Part shown: piece by piece, positions 16,560-25,072 of the stretch
Layout of the letters: each line of letters starts with the position of its first letter
Numbering within the stretch: the stretch's first letter is position 1
Assembly: GCA_013287275.1 (NCBI GenBank)
Contig: JABDED010000008.1
Span: 1-62,586, forward strand
DNA length: 62,586 bases
Origin: Betaproteobacteria bacterium
GTDB lineage: Bacteria; Pseudomonadota; Gammaproteobacteria; Burkholderiales; Burkholderiaceae_D
Direction of reading: 5' to 3'
Program-made: the position numbers and the translations under genes
Notes under the pieces: generated by a model
Told to the model about the DNA's origin: nothing
Database searches by the model: none
The model's input: the letters and a program-made list of their open reading frames with translations, nothing else

Positions 16560-17985
16560 GACTCTGGCTCTGAAATCCATTGCTACCGCGGGCGCCTTCG
16601 CCCTGGGAATGAGCGGGGCTGCCACCGCGTTTGGTGCTGCAACACTGGTCATTGTCAACAGCAATGTCGCAAATGAAGGATTCAACGATACTACCCCCGC
16701 GGCGCCGGTGGGCGGCAATATCGGCACGACACTGGGCCAGCAGCGTCAGATCGCATTCCAGGCTGCCGCCAATAAATGGGGCGCCACGCTGACCAGCAAT
16801 GTGCCTATCATTATATCGGCCAGCGTGGTGCCGCTGAGTTGCTCCGCCAATAGTGCGGTCCTCGGCAGCGCCGGCGCGACCAGCGTATTCCGCGATTTTC
16901 CGGGAGCTCCGATTGCCGGTTCCTGGTATTCGGGTGCCTTGACCAACAAGCTGACCGGTGCGGATCAAAATGGGGGAGCTCCGCAGATTGTCGCGCGTTT
17001 TAATTCCAATCTTGGCCAGGCGAATTGCCTGGCAGGGTCGCCTTTTTATCTGGGCCTGGATGGCAATCATGGAACTGCCATCGACATGGTCACGGTGCTG
17101 GAGCATGAGTTTGGACACGGACTGGGCTTCCAGACCTTTACCAGCGGCGCAAGTGGTGCAGAGTTGGGGGGCATGCCATCGGTCTGGGATAACTTCCTGT
17201 GGGATAATACCGCTGGCAAGCGCTGGGTGGATATGACGAATGCAGAGCGCGCCACTTCAGCACTCAATTTCCGCAAGCTGGCCTGGACCGGCCCCAATGT
17301 CAGCAGCAAGGTAACTACCGTGCTGTCTGCCGGTACGCAGCGGCTGAATATCTCCGGCCCGTCTGCATCCACCGCAGCCGGCGACTATCCGGTCGGTACT
17401 GCATCGTTTGGCGTGGTATTGTCCAGCCCCGGTGTCAGCGGTCAACTGATGCCTGTAGTGGATCAGCCTAACGGTACCGGCCTTGCCTGCAATCCGCTGA
17501 CGGGCGGCAATGCATTGTCTGTGAATGGCCGTATCGCCATGGTAGACCGCGGTGTGTGCGGCTTTGCCGTGAAAGCGAAGAATGCGCAGAATGCCGGAGC
17601 GATTGGCGTCGTGATTGCCAATAATGCGGCTGGTACTGCGCCTGGCCTGGGCGGCACCGATCCTACGGTCGTTATCCCTGTGCTGTCGGTCAGCCTGTCG
17701 GATGCGACCATCCTGAAAGCCGCGTTGGCCAAACGGACCCGTACCTCATCCGGCGTGATCGCCAACCTGGGTGTCGATCCTAACCAGTACGCCGGCGCCG
17801 ACAAGCTGGGACGTGCCTTGATGTATACGCCTAATCCTTATGAGTCCGGCTCCTCGGTATCCCATTGGGACACGTCTGCTTTCCCTAACCAGTTGATGGA
17901 GCCGGCGATCAACGGCGACCTGACGCATGAAGTGACCGTGCCTTTTGACCTGACATTTGAACTGTTGAAAGACATAGGCTGGTAA
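16546..17985 (+). CDS. Exported PA-domain zinc metallopeptidase-like protein
   Basis: 479 residues with a signal peptide ending near GAATAFGA. A zinc-peptidase motif HEFGHGLGFQTF (HExxH) is in the first half, about residues 188-199. A protease-associated (PA) domain follows at about 300-400 (RIAMVDRGVCGFAVKAKNA, GAIGVVIANN). The C-terminus (EPAINGDLTHEVTVPFDLT...) resembles the end of surface metallopeptidases. The third zinc ligand is not obvious, since the metzincin HExxHxxGxxH pattern lacks its last His. The start overlaps the upstream gene, implying coupled expression. A strong terminator follows. Confidence 0.85.
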   Translation: MKKNKTLALKSIATAGAFALGMSGAATAFGAATLVIVNSNVANEGFNDTTPAAPVGGNIGTTLGQQRQIAFQAAANKWGATLTSNVPIIISASVVPLSCSANSAVLGSAGATSVFRDFPGAPIAGSWYSGALTNKLTGADQNGGAPQIVARFNSNLGQANCLAGSPFYLGLDGNHGTAIDMVTVLEHEFGHGLGFQTFTSGASGAELGGMPSVWDNFLWDNTAGKRWVDMTNAERATSALNFRKLAWTGPNVSSKVTTVLSAGTQRLNISGPSASTAAGDYPVGTASFGVVLSSPGVSGQLMPVVDQPNGTGLACNPLTGGNALSVNGRIAMVDRGVCGFAVKAKNAQNAGAIGVVIANNAAGTAPGLGGTDPTVVIPVLSVSLSDATILKAALAKRTRTSSGVIANLGVDPNQYAGADKLGRALMYTPNPYESGSSVSHWDTSAFPNQLMEPAINGDLTHEVTVPFDLTFELLKDIGW

Positions 17986-18005
17986 GAGGCCGGCAATTTC
18001 TTTGC

Positions 18006-18040
18006 AAGGCAACGAAGGCATTCCTTCGTTGCCTTTTTCT
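18006..18040 (+). terminator. Intrinsic terminator after the PA-domain peptidase gene
   Basis: A 13-bp perfect stem (18006-18018 and 18023-18035) with a 4-nt loop, running into TTTTTCT. It lies about 20 bp after the stop codon and isolates this operon from the downstream small-RNA candidate. Confidence 0.92.
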
Positions 18041-18115
18041 TTGGCTGAGATCTCGCACGGCAAAACCATGCGTGCCGGTATGCAAATTCCAACTGTGAAT
18101 ATCAGGAAATGTTCT

Positions 18116-18144
18116 TTGGAATTAAGCCGGTGGCGCGCTATAGT
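18116..18144 (+). promoter_or_regulatory. Sigma70-type promoter of the orphan small RNA candidate
   Basis: TTGGAA (18116-18121), exactly 17 bp, then TATAGT (18139-18144). Transcription would start near 18151. No open frame begins close downstream before the terminator at 18185-18217. Confidence 0.55.
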
Positions 18145-18150
18145 GGAGCT

Positions 18151-18217
18151 GTCTCTTCATTGACCTCCCCCGAGGTTTTTGTTCAACCCGCAAGCCTGAG
18201 GTTTGCGGGTTTTTTTA
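18151..18217 (+). ncRNA. Candidate small RNA with C-rich hairpin loop
   Basis: About 67 nt between a good sigma70-like promoter and an intrinsic terminator (AACCCGCAA / TTGCGGGTT followed by seven T). A 5' hairpin ACCTC-CCCC-GAGGT (around 18162-18175) would expose a run of C in its loop. C-rich loops that pair with Shine-Dalgarno sequences are known in several bacterial small RNAs. The preceding gene has its own terminator, so this is a separate unit rather than a 3' UTR. Identity with any named family was not established. Confidence 0.45.
18185..18217 (+). terminator. Intrinsic terminator of the small RNA candidate
   Basis: AACCCGCAA (18185-18193) pairs with TTGCGGGTT (18203-18211) around a 9-nt loop, followed by an uninterrupted T-tract to 18217. 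No protein gene ends nearby, so it most likely ends a short RNA. Confidence 0.85.
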
Positions 18218-18452
18218 TTTATGCCGCGGCATTGGCATCGGCATTTTCCTGCAAAAAGTCGTCGCCGCATCCAAAACCGACTGACTGGCTTTCCTGCGCT
18301 CCCGTGTCAACGTCCTCCTTGCAATCTTTGTATCCTCATGGCAGCATCTTCTCCATATAAAAATGAAAGTGGAGACAACATGCGCGCAACAGCCGTCCGT
18401 TTCATTACTCCGGGCCATGTCCATGCCGCAGCAGCCAGTTGAGGCGGCGGCC

Positions 18453-19907
18453 ATGCCGCACTATGAAGTGGTCATCATCGGTAGCGGCTTTGCCGGCCTG
18501 TGCATGGGCGCGCGGCTTAAGCAGGCCGGCATCCATGATTTCCTGATACTGGAAAAAGACAAGGAATTCGGCGGTACCTGGCGTGTCAACCAGTACCCGG
18601 GTTGCGCCTGCGATGTGCCCAGCCATCTGTATTCTTTCTCATTTTTGCAAAACCCCGAATGGACGCGCAAGTACGCGCCGCAGCGCGAGTTGCTGGCTTA
18701 CACCGTCAAGGCCGCGCAAGACCTGGGACTGATGCCGCATCTGCGGCTGGATACTGCCTTGCTGTCGGCCGAATACGATGAAGCGGCCGGCGCATGGCGC
18801 CTGCATACCAGCCGCGGGGAAATGATCGCGAAGCATTTGGTGACCGGCATGGGCGCACTGGGCCGGCCCAAGCTGCCCACGCTGCCGGGCCTGGAAAGCT
18901 TCCAGGGGAAAACTTTCCATTCACAGCAATGGGACCATGGTTACGACCTGCAGGGCAAGCGCGTGGCCGTGATCGGCACCGGCGCCAGCGCGATCCAGTT
19001 CGTGCCGGAGATTGCGCCCAAACTGGCGCAGCTGGATCTCTACCAGCGTACGCCGCCGTGGATATTGCCGCGCCCCGACCGCGCGATCAGCAAGGCCGAG
19101 CGCTGGCTGTTGCGCCATTTCAGTATCAGCAGATGGGCCTACCGGGCGTTGAACTATGTACGCAATGAGTGGCGCTATATTGCCTTCGGCAAGCAGCCGG
19201 CGCTGATGCGCGCGACGCAAAAACTGGCGCTGGCGTACATGCACAAACACATCCGCGATCCGGAGCTGCGCCGTAAATTGACGCCCGACTATACGATGGG
19301 CTGCAAGCGCATCTTGCTGGTCAATGATTACTACCAGACCCTGACGCGCAGCAATGTTGCAGTACTTGGCAATGGCATACGCGAAGTGCGCGCGCATAGC
19401 GTCATAGACGGGGATGGGCAGGAAAGGGCGGTCGACGCCATCATCTTTGCTACCGGCTTTGACCTGGAGCAGGCGCTGGGGCCGCTGGAACTGAAAGGCC
19501 GCGGTGGCCTCAGCCTGCAACAGGCTTCACGCGATGGGCTGGATGCCTACAAGGGCACGACGCTGCCGGGCTTTCCCAATTTTTATATGATTGCCGGCCC
19601 CAACACTGGACTGGGTCACAACTCGATGATCTATATGATAGAGTCCGGCGTGAACTATATCCTGCAGGCCATACAAATGACGCAGCTGCAGCGGATAAAG
19701 TCGCTGGAAGTGAAGGCGGATGCGGCTGGCGAATACAACCGGCAGATACAGCAGAAATTAAAGGGTACGGTATGGAATTCCGGCTGTAAAAGCTGGTACC
19801 TGAACAGCCGGGGCAAGAACCTGACCCTGTGGCCGGGCTTTACCTTTGAATACCGGCGCATCATGAAAAAATTTGATGCGGATCAGTACCATGCCCGTTT
19901 TGACTAG
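18453..19907 (+). CDS. Flavin-containing monooxygenase, Baeyer-Villiger-like
   Basis: 484 residues from the ATG at 18453, which has GAGG 8 nt upstream; the frame stays open to 18363. The FAD-binding Rossmann motif is VVIIGSGFAGLCMG at the N-terminus. The BVMO/FMO fingerprint FxGxxxHxxxW appears as FQGKTFHSQQW, and a second NADPH-binding motif is VAVIGTGASAIQF. An ATG motif (FATGFD) and GPNTGLGHNSMIYM follow, as in ketone or long-chain monooxygenases. It probably inserts oxygen using NADPH. A 20-codon open frame with its own GGAG (18380-18442) ends just upstream. Confidence 0.9.
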   Translation: MPHYEVVIIGSGFAGLCMGARLKQAGIHDFLILEKDKEFGGTWRVNQYPGCACDVPSHLYSFSFLQNPEWTRKYAPQRELLAYTVKAAQDLGLMPHLRLDTALLSAEYDEAAGAWRLHTSRGEMIAKHLVTGMGALGRPKLPTLPGLESFQGKTFHSQQWDHGYDLQGKRVAVIGTGASAIQFVPEIAPKLAQLDLYQRTPPWILPRPDRAISKAERWLLRHFSISRWAYRALNYVRNEWRYIAFGKQPALMRATQKLALAYMHKHIRDPELRRKLTPDYTMGCKRILLVNDYYQTLTRSNVAVLGNGIREVRAHSVIDGDGQERAVDAIIFATGFDLEQALGPLELKGRGGLSLQQASRDGLDAYKGTTLPGFPNFYMIAGPNTGLGHNSMIYMIESGVNYILQAIQMTQLQRIKSLEVKADAAGEYNRQIQQKLKGTVWNSGCKSWYLNSRGKNLTLWPGFTFEYRRIMKKFDADQYHARFD

Positions 19908-19955
19908 CTGATTAATGCAGGCATAGCCGTCTTCATTGCCGGCCTCCGCGTCCGC

Positions 19956-21248
19956 TCATGATGTAACGAGCATTGCCACGACTGCCAGCGACATCAGGCC
20001 GGTTGCCAGCCAGCCGAGTATCTTCCATTTGGTTTTGATGACGAACTGCCCCATGATCTCGGGTTTTACCGCCATCAGCATCATTACCACCATCACCGGC
20101 ACTGATATCACACCGTTGATCACTGCACTCCAGTACAGCGCCTTGATCGGGTCTATCGCGCTCAGGCTCAACACTACGCCTATTACTGTCGAGATGGCGA
20201 TCACCGAGTAGAAGGCCTTGGCCTTGCTGGGGGTGTATTCCAGGCTATTGTCCCAATGGAAGGCGCCGGCCGTTGCATAGGCGGAAGAGCCGGCCAGCAC
20301 GGGTATGGCCAGCAAGCCGGTGCCGATGATGCCGGCGCTGAACATCAGAAACGCAAAGTCCCCGGCGATCGGCCTCAAGGCTTGCGCCGCCTGTGCAGAA
20401 GACTGGATATCGGTAATGCCATGCATATGCAAGGTGACGGCCGTGGTCAGTATGATGAAGAAGGCCACCATATTGGAAAATCCCATGCCTATATAGGTGT
20501 CCACCTTGATCCTGCGCAGGCTCGCCCGCGCCTGCTCGGGGGAGTGCAACAGATCCTGTTCTCCTGGCTTGGCGCGCATGTCTTCCACTTCCTGCGACGC
20601 CTGCCAGAAAAACAGGTAGGGGCTGATCGTGGTGCCGAACACCGCCACCACCGTTGTGATGTATTCAGTTTTCAGCGAGATATGCGGCAGCAGGGTGCCG
20701 ACGGCAACCTGTTGCCAGGGAATGCGCACGACGAAGACGGTCGCGACATAGGCCAGCAGGGCCAGGGTCAGCCATTTCAGCACCCGCACATAACGATGAT
20801 AGGGGACCAGCACCTGCAGCATCACGGAGAGCAGGCCGAAACCGATCGCGTACCAGTGCGCGGGGCCGCCTGCCAGCAGCCGGGTCGCCTCGCCCATTGC
20901 CGCCACGTCGGCGCCGATATTGATGGTATTCGCGACCAATAACAGGCCGACGATGGAATACAGCAGCCAGCGCGGATAGTGCCTGGCAATATTGGTCGCC
21001 AGCCCGTGCCCGCTGACCCGTCCTATGCGCGCACTGACCACTTGTATGCCCACCATCAGCGGGTAGGTCAGCAGCACCGTCCATAGCATATTGAAGCCGA
21101 ACTGGGCGCCGGCCTGCGAATAGGTGGCGATGCCGCTGGGATCGTCATCGGCGGCACCGGTGATCAGCCCGGGACCGAGTTTGGCCAGCGTAGATGCATC
21201 GCTGCTGTTGCCGGGCGGATTGTCCGAATTGTCGATTGCAGTATCCAT
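19956..21248 (-). CDS. NRAMP-related metal transporter with non-canonical site
   Basis: About 430 residues and 11 membrane helices. Helix 1 (LGPGLITGAADDDPSGIATY) and helix 6 (VFGTTISPYLFFWQASQE) align with the NRAMP ion-binding helices. Canonical NRAMPs have DPGN in helix 1 and a metal-binding Met (A-x-M-P-H) in helix 6; here these are DPSG and a stretch without Met. The protein is thus in a divergent NRAMP branch whose substrate may not be Mn2+/Fe2+. The ATG at 21248 is preferred; another in-frame start lies at 21287, and neither has a strong ribosome site. It is convergent with the monooxygenase gene. Confidence 0.85.
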   Translation of the reverse strand: MDTAIDNSDNPPGNSSDASTLAKLGPGLITGAADDDPSGIATYSQAGAQFGFNMLWTVLLTYPLMVGIQVVSARIGRVSGHGLATNIARHYPRWLLYSIVGLLLVANTINIGADVAAMGEATRLLAGGPAHWYAIGFGLLSVMLQVLVPYHRYVRVLKWLTLALLAYVATVFVVRIPWQQVAVGTLLPHISLKTEYITTVVAVFGTTISPYLFFWQASQEVEDMRAKPGEQDLLHSPEQARASLRRIKVDTYIGMGFSNMVAFFIILTTAVTLHMHGITDIQSSAQAAQALRPIAGDFAFLMFSAGIIGTGLLAIPVLAGSSAYATAGAFHWDNSLEYTPSKAKAFYSVIAISTVIGVVLSLSAIDPIKALYWSAVINGVISVPVMVVMMLMAVKPEIMGQFVIKTKWKILGWLATGLMSLAVVAMLVTS

Positions 21249-21617
21249 AGAGCTTTTCTCGCTGTTATTGTTGCGCAACATCATCATTTGTCATCGTTGC
21301 TGGAATTGTTGTCTTGCTAACCGCGATTCGGACAGGCTTGTTGCGCATGGTGCCGGGCTCGTCGGCGGGCGTCTGTTCGACAGCGAACGGTGATGCGGTG
21401 CAGCAAAGACCGTCTTCATAGCGCCAGTCAAATTTCTCTCTTCCTGAGGAAAATAATTTTTATTGCAGGGCAGCATAATTCATTGCGACAAGCTTCCAAC
21501 AAGAAATTGACAATACCGTTTAGCCTGTTTATCGTCTGTAGTAGCAATAAAAATCCCGCAGACAATGATGGGATAGAAGCAAGATCCGCACAAGACCAGG
21601 TATTGTAGGAGACACCG
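21249..21617. other. Divergent intergenic region, no gene seen
   Basis: 369 bp between the NRAMP-like gene and the small exported-protein gene. It must hold promoters for both, but I could not single out convincing elements. Confidence 0.4.
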
Positions 21618-22010
21618 ATGAAATTGCCAGTTGCACTAGTCGTATCGTTGCCCGTATTGTTATCCGCCGTTTTTTCCCTTTCCGCTGCAGCGCAAACCGC
21701 ATGCAGTTATGTCGGCCAGAAATACACCTGTGACGACGCCAGCAGCTATCAGTCCAGGATAGAGAGGCCGGGCAATCCCCTGTTGACCACCGATAAGTTC
21801 CGTAGCCCTCTGGCTGGCGCGGGCAGGGATAGCGCCCTTATCACTGCCGACAACCGGGACAAGCTGAAAAACTCCGACCTTGCCGTCATTACCGACAGCA
21901 AAGGTATGCAGTGGACCGGCCACCAGATCGGCAACCAGACCGTATACATGAACGGCAAGGGCGCCAAGGTCACCTGCCAGACGATAGGATCGCAACGCGC
22001 CTGCATCTGA
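21618..22010 (+). CDS. Small exported protein, unknown function
   Basis: 130 residues with a clear signal peptide (MKLPVALVVSLPVLLSAVFS, cleavage near SAAAQ). The mature protein has four cysteines in two pairs (ACSYVGQKYTC near the N-terminus; TCQTIGSQRAC at the C-terminus) that could form disulfides in the periplasm. TAGGAGACACC precedes the ATG and a terminator follows, so it is a single-gene unit. I do not recognise a family. Confidence 0.75.
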   Translation: MKLPVALVVSLPVLLSAVFSLSAAAQTACSYVGQKYTCDDASSYQSRIERPGNPLLTTDKFRSPLAGAGRDSALITADNRDKLKNSDLAVITDSKGMQWTGHQIGNQTVYMNGKGAKVTCQTIGSQRACI

Positions 22011-22030
22011 AATTTCTTCAAGCTTGATCT

Positions 22031-22060
22031 ACGGCCCGTATTCCACGGGCCGTTTTCTTT
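22031..22060 (+). terminator. Intrinsic terminator
   Basis: ACGGCCCGT (22031-22039) and ACGGGCCGT (22045-22053) form a 9-bp perfect stem with a 5-nt loop, followed by TTTCTTT. It ends the small exported-protein gene. Confidence 0.9.
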
Positions 22061-22337
22061 GGCCTTTGCTGCCGTACTTTAAGCTTTCCGTGGTCCAAGC
22101 CATTTGATCCTGATCAAGTGCGCGCATCTTCGCACTGAACCGGACCTGGTCCGGCGCCGATAAAATATTCCTCCAAAATACGTTCTGTCCCGCATTAACT
22201 GCATTTCATCGCATTCCTGCTGAATAATTATCCGGATTCGGTAAGATGCCATTCCATCAAGCAGGCGCAAATAACATGCTGTGTGAGCGTGTTAAAGCGA
22301 TTTGCCAATACCCACGAGACCATAGGAAGGAAACGCC
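22061..22337. other. Intergenic leader of the first head-GIN gene
   Basis: 277 bp after the terminator. An inverted repeat AGTGCG/CGCACT near 22115-22140 is visible. No further gene or RNA was recognised. Confidence 0.4.
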
Positions 22338-23117
22338 ATGCAAGTATCCCGTCGCCTTAAACTCGGCTTTAGTGCCGCCGCCATCGTTGTCGGCAGTGCC
22401 GTTGCGCTGATACCTGCCGCTCCTGCCTATGCCGGGGACTGGACCGTCGGTGGGAACACCATCGTTGGCTCAGGCAAGATAGAAAAACAGAATCGCGCCG
22501 CCGCCGGCTTTAACGGCGTCTCTGTCGGCGTGCCGGCCAATGTCGAGCTGATACAAGATAATACAGAAGGCGTGACGATAGAGACCGACGACAACCTGCT
22601 GCCGCAGATAGAAACCGTCGTCGAGCGCGGCGAACTGAAAATACGCACGGTCAAGCGCAATACCAACCTCGAAACCCGGACCATGAATATCGTCGTCCGG
22701 CTGAAGAATATAGACCGCATCAATCTGGGCGGCTCGGGAACTATCGCCTCCAGCAAGCTGCAGGCATCCAGGCTGGCAGTGAACCTGGGCGGCTCCGGCA
22801 ATGTGGATATCAAGACGCTGGATGCCGATCAATTGTCGCTGAACCTGGGCGGTAGCGGCGGCGTGAAAACAGCCGGCACGGCCAATTCGGTGTCGGTGGC
22901 GATAGGCGGCTCCGGCAAGATCGATGCCGGCAACCTGAAGGCCAAGGCGGTAGAGATCACGATAGGCGGTTCTGGCCGCCTGACGGTCGCCGCCAGGGAC
23001 AGGCTGAGCCTGACAGTGGCAGGTTCCGGCGACGTCGGTTACTACGGCGATCCGCAGATCAGCAAGACCGTACTGGGCTCGGGCAGCCTGAAACGCCTGG
23101 GTGCGTTTCCGCAGTAA
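22338..23117 (+). CDS. Head-GIN domain exported protein (DUF2807)
   Basis: 259 residues. A signal peptide ends at PAYAG. The rest is a repetitive beta-rich head-GIN fold: VELIQDNTEGVTIETDDNLL, then repeated GGSG turns (INLGGSGTI, VNLGGSGNV, LNLGGSGGV, VAIGGSGKI, ITIGGSGRL, LTVAGSGDV) spaced about 19-21 residues. It is probably periplasmic or surface-exposed; the family function is poorly known. GGAAGGAAACGCC precedes the ATG. A paralogous lipoprotein lies at 26708. Confidence 0.88.
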   Translation: MQVSRRLKLGFSAAAIVVGSAVALIPAAPAYAGDWTVGGNTIVGSGKIEKQNRAAAGFNGVSVGVPANVELIQDNTEGVTIETDDNLLPQIETVVERGELKIRTVKRNTNLETRTMNIVVRLKNIDRINLGGSGTIASSKLQASRLAVNLGGSGNVDIKTLDADQLSLNLGGSGGVKTAGTANSVSVAIGGSGKIDAGNLKAKAVEITIGGSGRLTVAARDRLSLTVAGSGDVGYYGDPQISKTVLGSGSLKRLGAFPQ

Positions 23118-23183
23118 AGAATAAGGGGAGTCCCGGACTCAATGTCAGGGCTCTCGGCACGGTGTTATTGGGGGAGTAAGTTC

Positions 23184-23210
23184 GGTGGACATTCGTGTCC
23201 ACCTTTTTTT
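23184..23210 (+). terminator. Intrinsic terminator with TTCG tetraloop
   Basis: GGTGGACA (23184-23191), TTCG, TGTCCACC (23196-23203), then seven T. It lies 66 bp after the head-GIN stop codon and just before the convergent MFS gene. Confidence 0.92.
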
Positions 23211-23242
23211 ATGTGCGCTCGATTTTTGTGTTTTGATGCGGC

Positions 23243-24454
23243 TCATGCGGGAACCGGACTGGCCGGCTTGATTTCCCTTTCGTCTATGGGCAGATGCAAC
23301 AGGGCGGCCAGCAAGCCCAGCGCAATCGCCACCATCCATACGGCATCGTAAGAATGGGTCGCATCAAATACGTAGGCGCCCAGCCATACGCCAAAGAAGG
23401 CGCCCAGCTGGTGGCCGAAGAACACAAAGCCGAACAGCGTCGCCAGGTATTTCAGCCCGAATACTTGCGACACGATGCCGTTGGTCAGCGGCACCGTGCC
23501 CAGCCAGGTCAGGCCCATCACGGCGGCGAAGCCGTACAGCGTAGCCTGCGATATGGGTAGCCAGACAAAGGCGGCGATGGCCAGCGAGCGTAGCAGGTAG
23601 AGGCCGGACAGCAGGTATTTGCGGCTGTACTTGCCTCCCAGGTGGCCGCAGTAATAGGTGCCGATCACGTTCGTCAGTGAAATGATCGCCAGTGCCACTA
23701 CCGCATCCCTGGGCTGCATGCCCTTGTCCAGCAAATAGGCCGGCAGGTGGGTGGCGATAAAGGCCAGCTGGAAGCCGCAAGCCAGGAAGCCGGCATTCAG
23801 CAGCCAGAAGCCACGATGTGCAAAGGCGGCCCTTATCGCCGACGACATCGATTCCCCTGCGGCCGCAGTGTGCGCCGGGCTCTTGTCCTGCAACGCCAAC
23901 GAAGCCGGCGCGACCGCGACAAACAGCACGGCGATGGCGATGAAGGCGCTGACCCAGCCCAGCGTGGCGATCAGTTCATGCGCGATGGGCACCATTGCAA
24001 ACTGGCACAGGCCGCCTATGGCGCCGGTCATGCCCAGCGCCCAGCTGCGCTGCTCCGGTGCGGCAATGCGGCTGACGGCGCCGTACACCGATGCAAACGC
24101 GGTGCCGGACAAGGCCAGCCCTATCAATACGCCGGCGCCGGCATTCAATACCGGGACCGAGCTTGCTGATGCTTCCAGGTACAGGCCGGCCGCATACAGC
24201 AGGCTGCCGGCCATCATCACCTTGACCGAACCGTAGCGGTCTGCAACCATGCCCGTCAGTGGTTGTGACAAGCCCCAGACAATGTTTTGCAGGGCGATCG
24301 CCATGCCGAAATTTTCGCGGGTCCAGCCGCGATCGGCTATCATCGGCAGCATGAACAGGCCCTGCACATTACGGATACCCAGCGACAGGCCGAGCAGGAT
24401 GCCGCCGCAAATCACGATCAGCATCGGCGTCTGCCAGTTGCGTGCAGTATTCAT
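23243..24454 (-). CDS. MFS transporter
   Basis: 403 residues, 12 predicted helices in two halves. GMVADRYGSVKVMMAG is the loop 2-3 signature and HLGGKYSRKYLLSG the equivalent in the second half. The sequence is of the oxalate/formate or monocarboxylate-type MFS (SLGIRNVQGLFMLPM near the N-terminus). Substrate unknown. Its ATG overlaps the stop of the upstream isomerase gene in an ATGA arrangement, so the two are translationally coupled and may handle related small acids or aromatics. Confidence 0.87.
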   Translation of the reverse strand: MNTARNWQTPMLIVICGGILLGLSLGIRNVQGLFMLPMIADRGWTRENFGMAIALQNIVWGLSQPLTGMVADRYGSVKVMMAGSLLYAAGLYLEASASSVPVLNAGAGVLIGLALSGTAFASVYGAVSRIAAPEQRSWALGMTGAIGGLCQFAMVPIAHELIATLGWVSAFIAIAVLFVAVAPASLALQDKSPAHTAAAGESMSSAIRAAFAHRGFWLLNAGFLACGFQLAFIATHLPAYLLDKGMQPRDAVVALAIISLTNVIGTYYCGHLGGKYSRKYLLSGLYLLRSLAIAAFVWLPISQATLYGFAAVMGLTWLGTVPLTNGIVSQVFGLKYLATLFGFVFFGHQLGAFFGVWLGAYVFDATHSYDAVWMVAIALGLLAALLHLPIDEREIKPASPVPA

Positions 24455-25068
24455 AAAGTTTCTCCTATATAGGTGTGGCTGTGCGCCAGTGCCAGCGCAT
24501 CTTCCAGCCTGTCGTTGCCCCAGAACAGTTCATCACCGACGATAAAGCTGGGAGCGCCGAATATCCCCAGGTCCTGGGCCGTCGCGGTTTGCGCGCGCAG
24601 CCGCTGTTTGACGGCGTCGCCCTGTGCGGACTGCAGGATGTCTTCCGCCGAAGCCGCCGGCAGCAGCTGCAATAATATTTCCCGCATCGCAGCCTCGTTG
24701 TCGATATCGCGGTCGTGCACGAAATTCAGCTGCATCACCGCCTGCACGAAATCGCCGATCCAGCGCGCATTGCCATTGGCCAGCGCGATGCGCGATGGCA
24801 GGATGGCGCGGCGCGGGAAGTCGCCCGGCCGGCGGAAAGGCAAATGATACTTGCCCGCCTCGCGCGCCATGTCTGTCCACATATAGGCGCCCTTGGCCGG
24901 ATAAACCAGGAAAGGCGAATTATGCCAGCCCTGTTGCTGGAAGATGGGGCCCAGTAAAAACGGGCGCCAGTTGATTTGTATGCCGGCCCTGTGCGCCAGT
25001 GCTGGCAGGCGCATGCTGGATAGATAGCTGTAGGGGCTGCCGAACTCAAACCAGAAGTCTATAGTCAT
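24451..25068 (-). CDS. 2-hydroxychromene-2-carboxylate isomerase-like protein
   Basis: 205 residues with the DsbA/kappa-class GST fold. FWFEFGSPYSYLSSMRLP places the active-site Ser where DsbA has its first Cys. INWRPFLLGPIF and GIFGAPSFIVGDELFWGNDRL complete the family pattern. HCCA isomerases act with glutathione in naphthalene degradation, but many homologues have other or unknown substrates. It is the first gene of a two-gene operon with the MFS transporter. Confidence 0.88.
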   Translation of the reverse strand: MTIDFWFEFGSPYSYLSSMRLPALAHRAGIQINWRPFLLGPIFQQQGWHNSPFLVYPAKGAYMWTDMAREAGKYHLPFRRPGDFPRRAILPSRIALANGNARWIGDFVQAVMQLNFVHDRDIDNEAAMREILLQLLPAASAEDILQSAQGDAVKQRLRAQTATAQDLGIFGAPSFIVGDELFWGNDRLEDALALAHSHTYIGETL

Positions 25069-25072
25069 CGAT

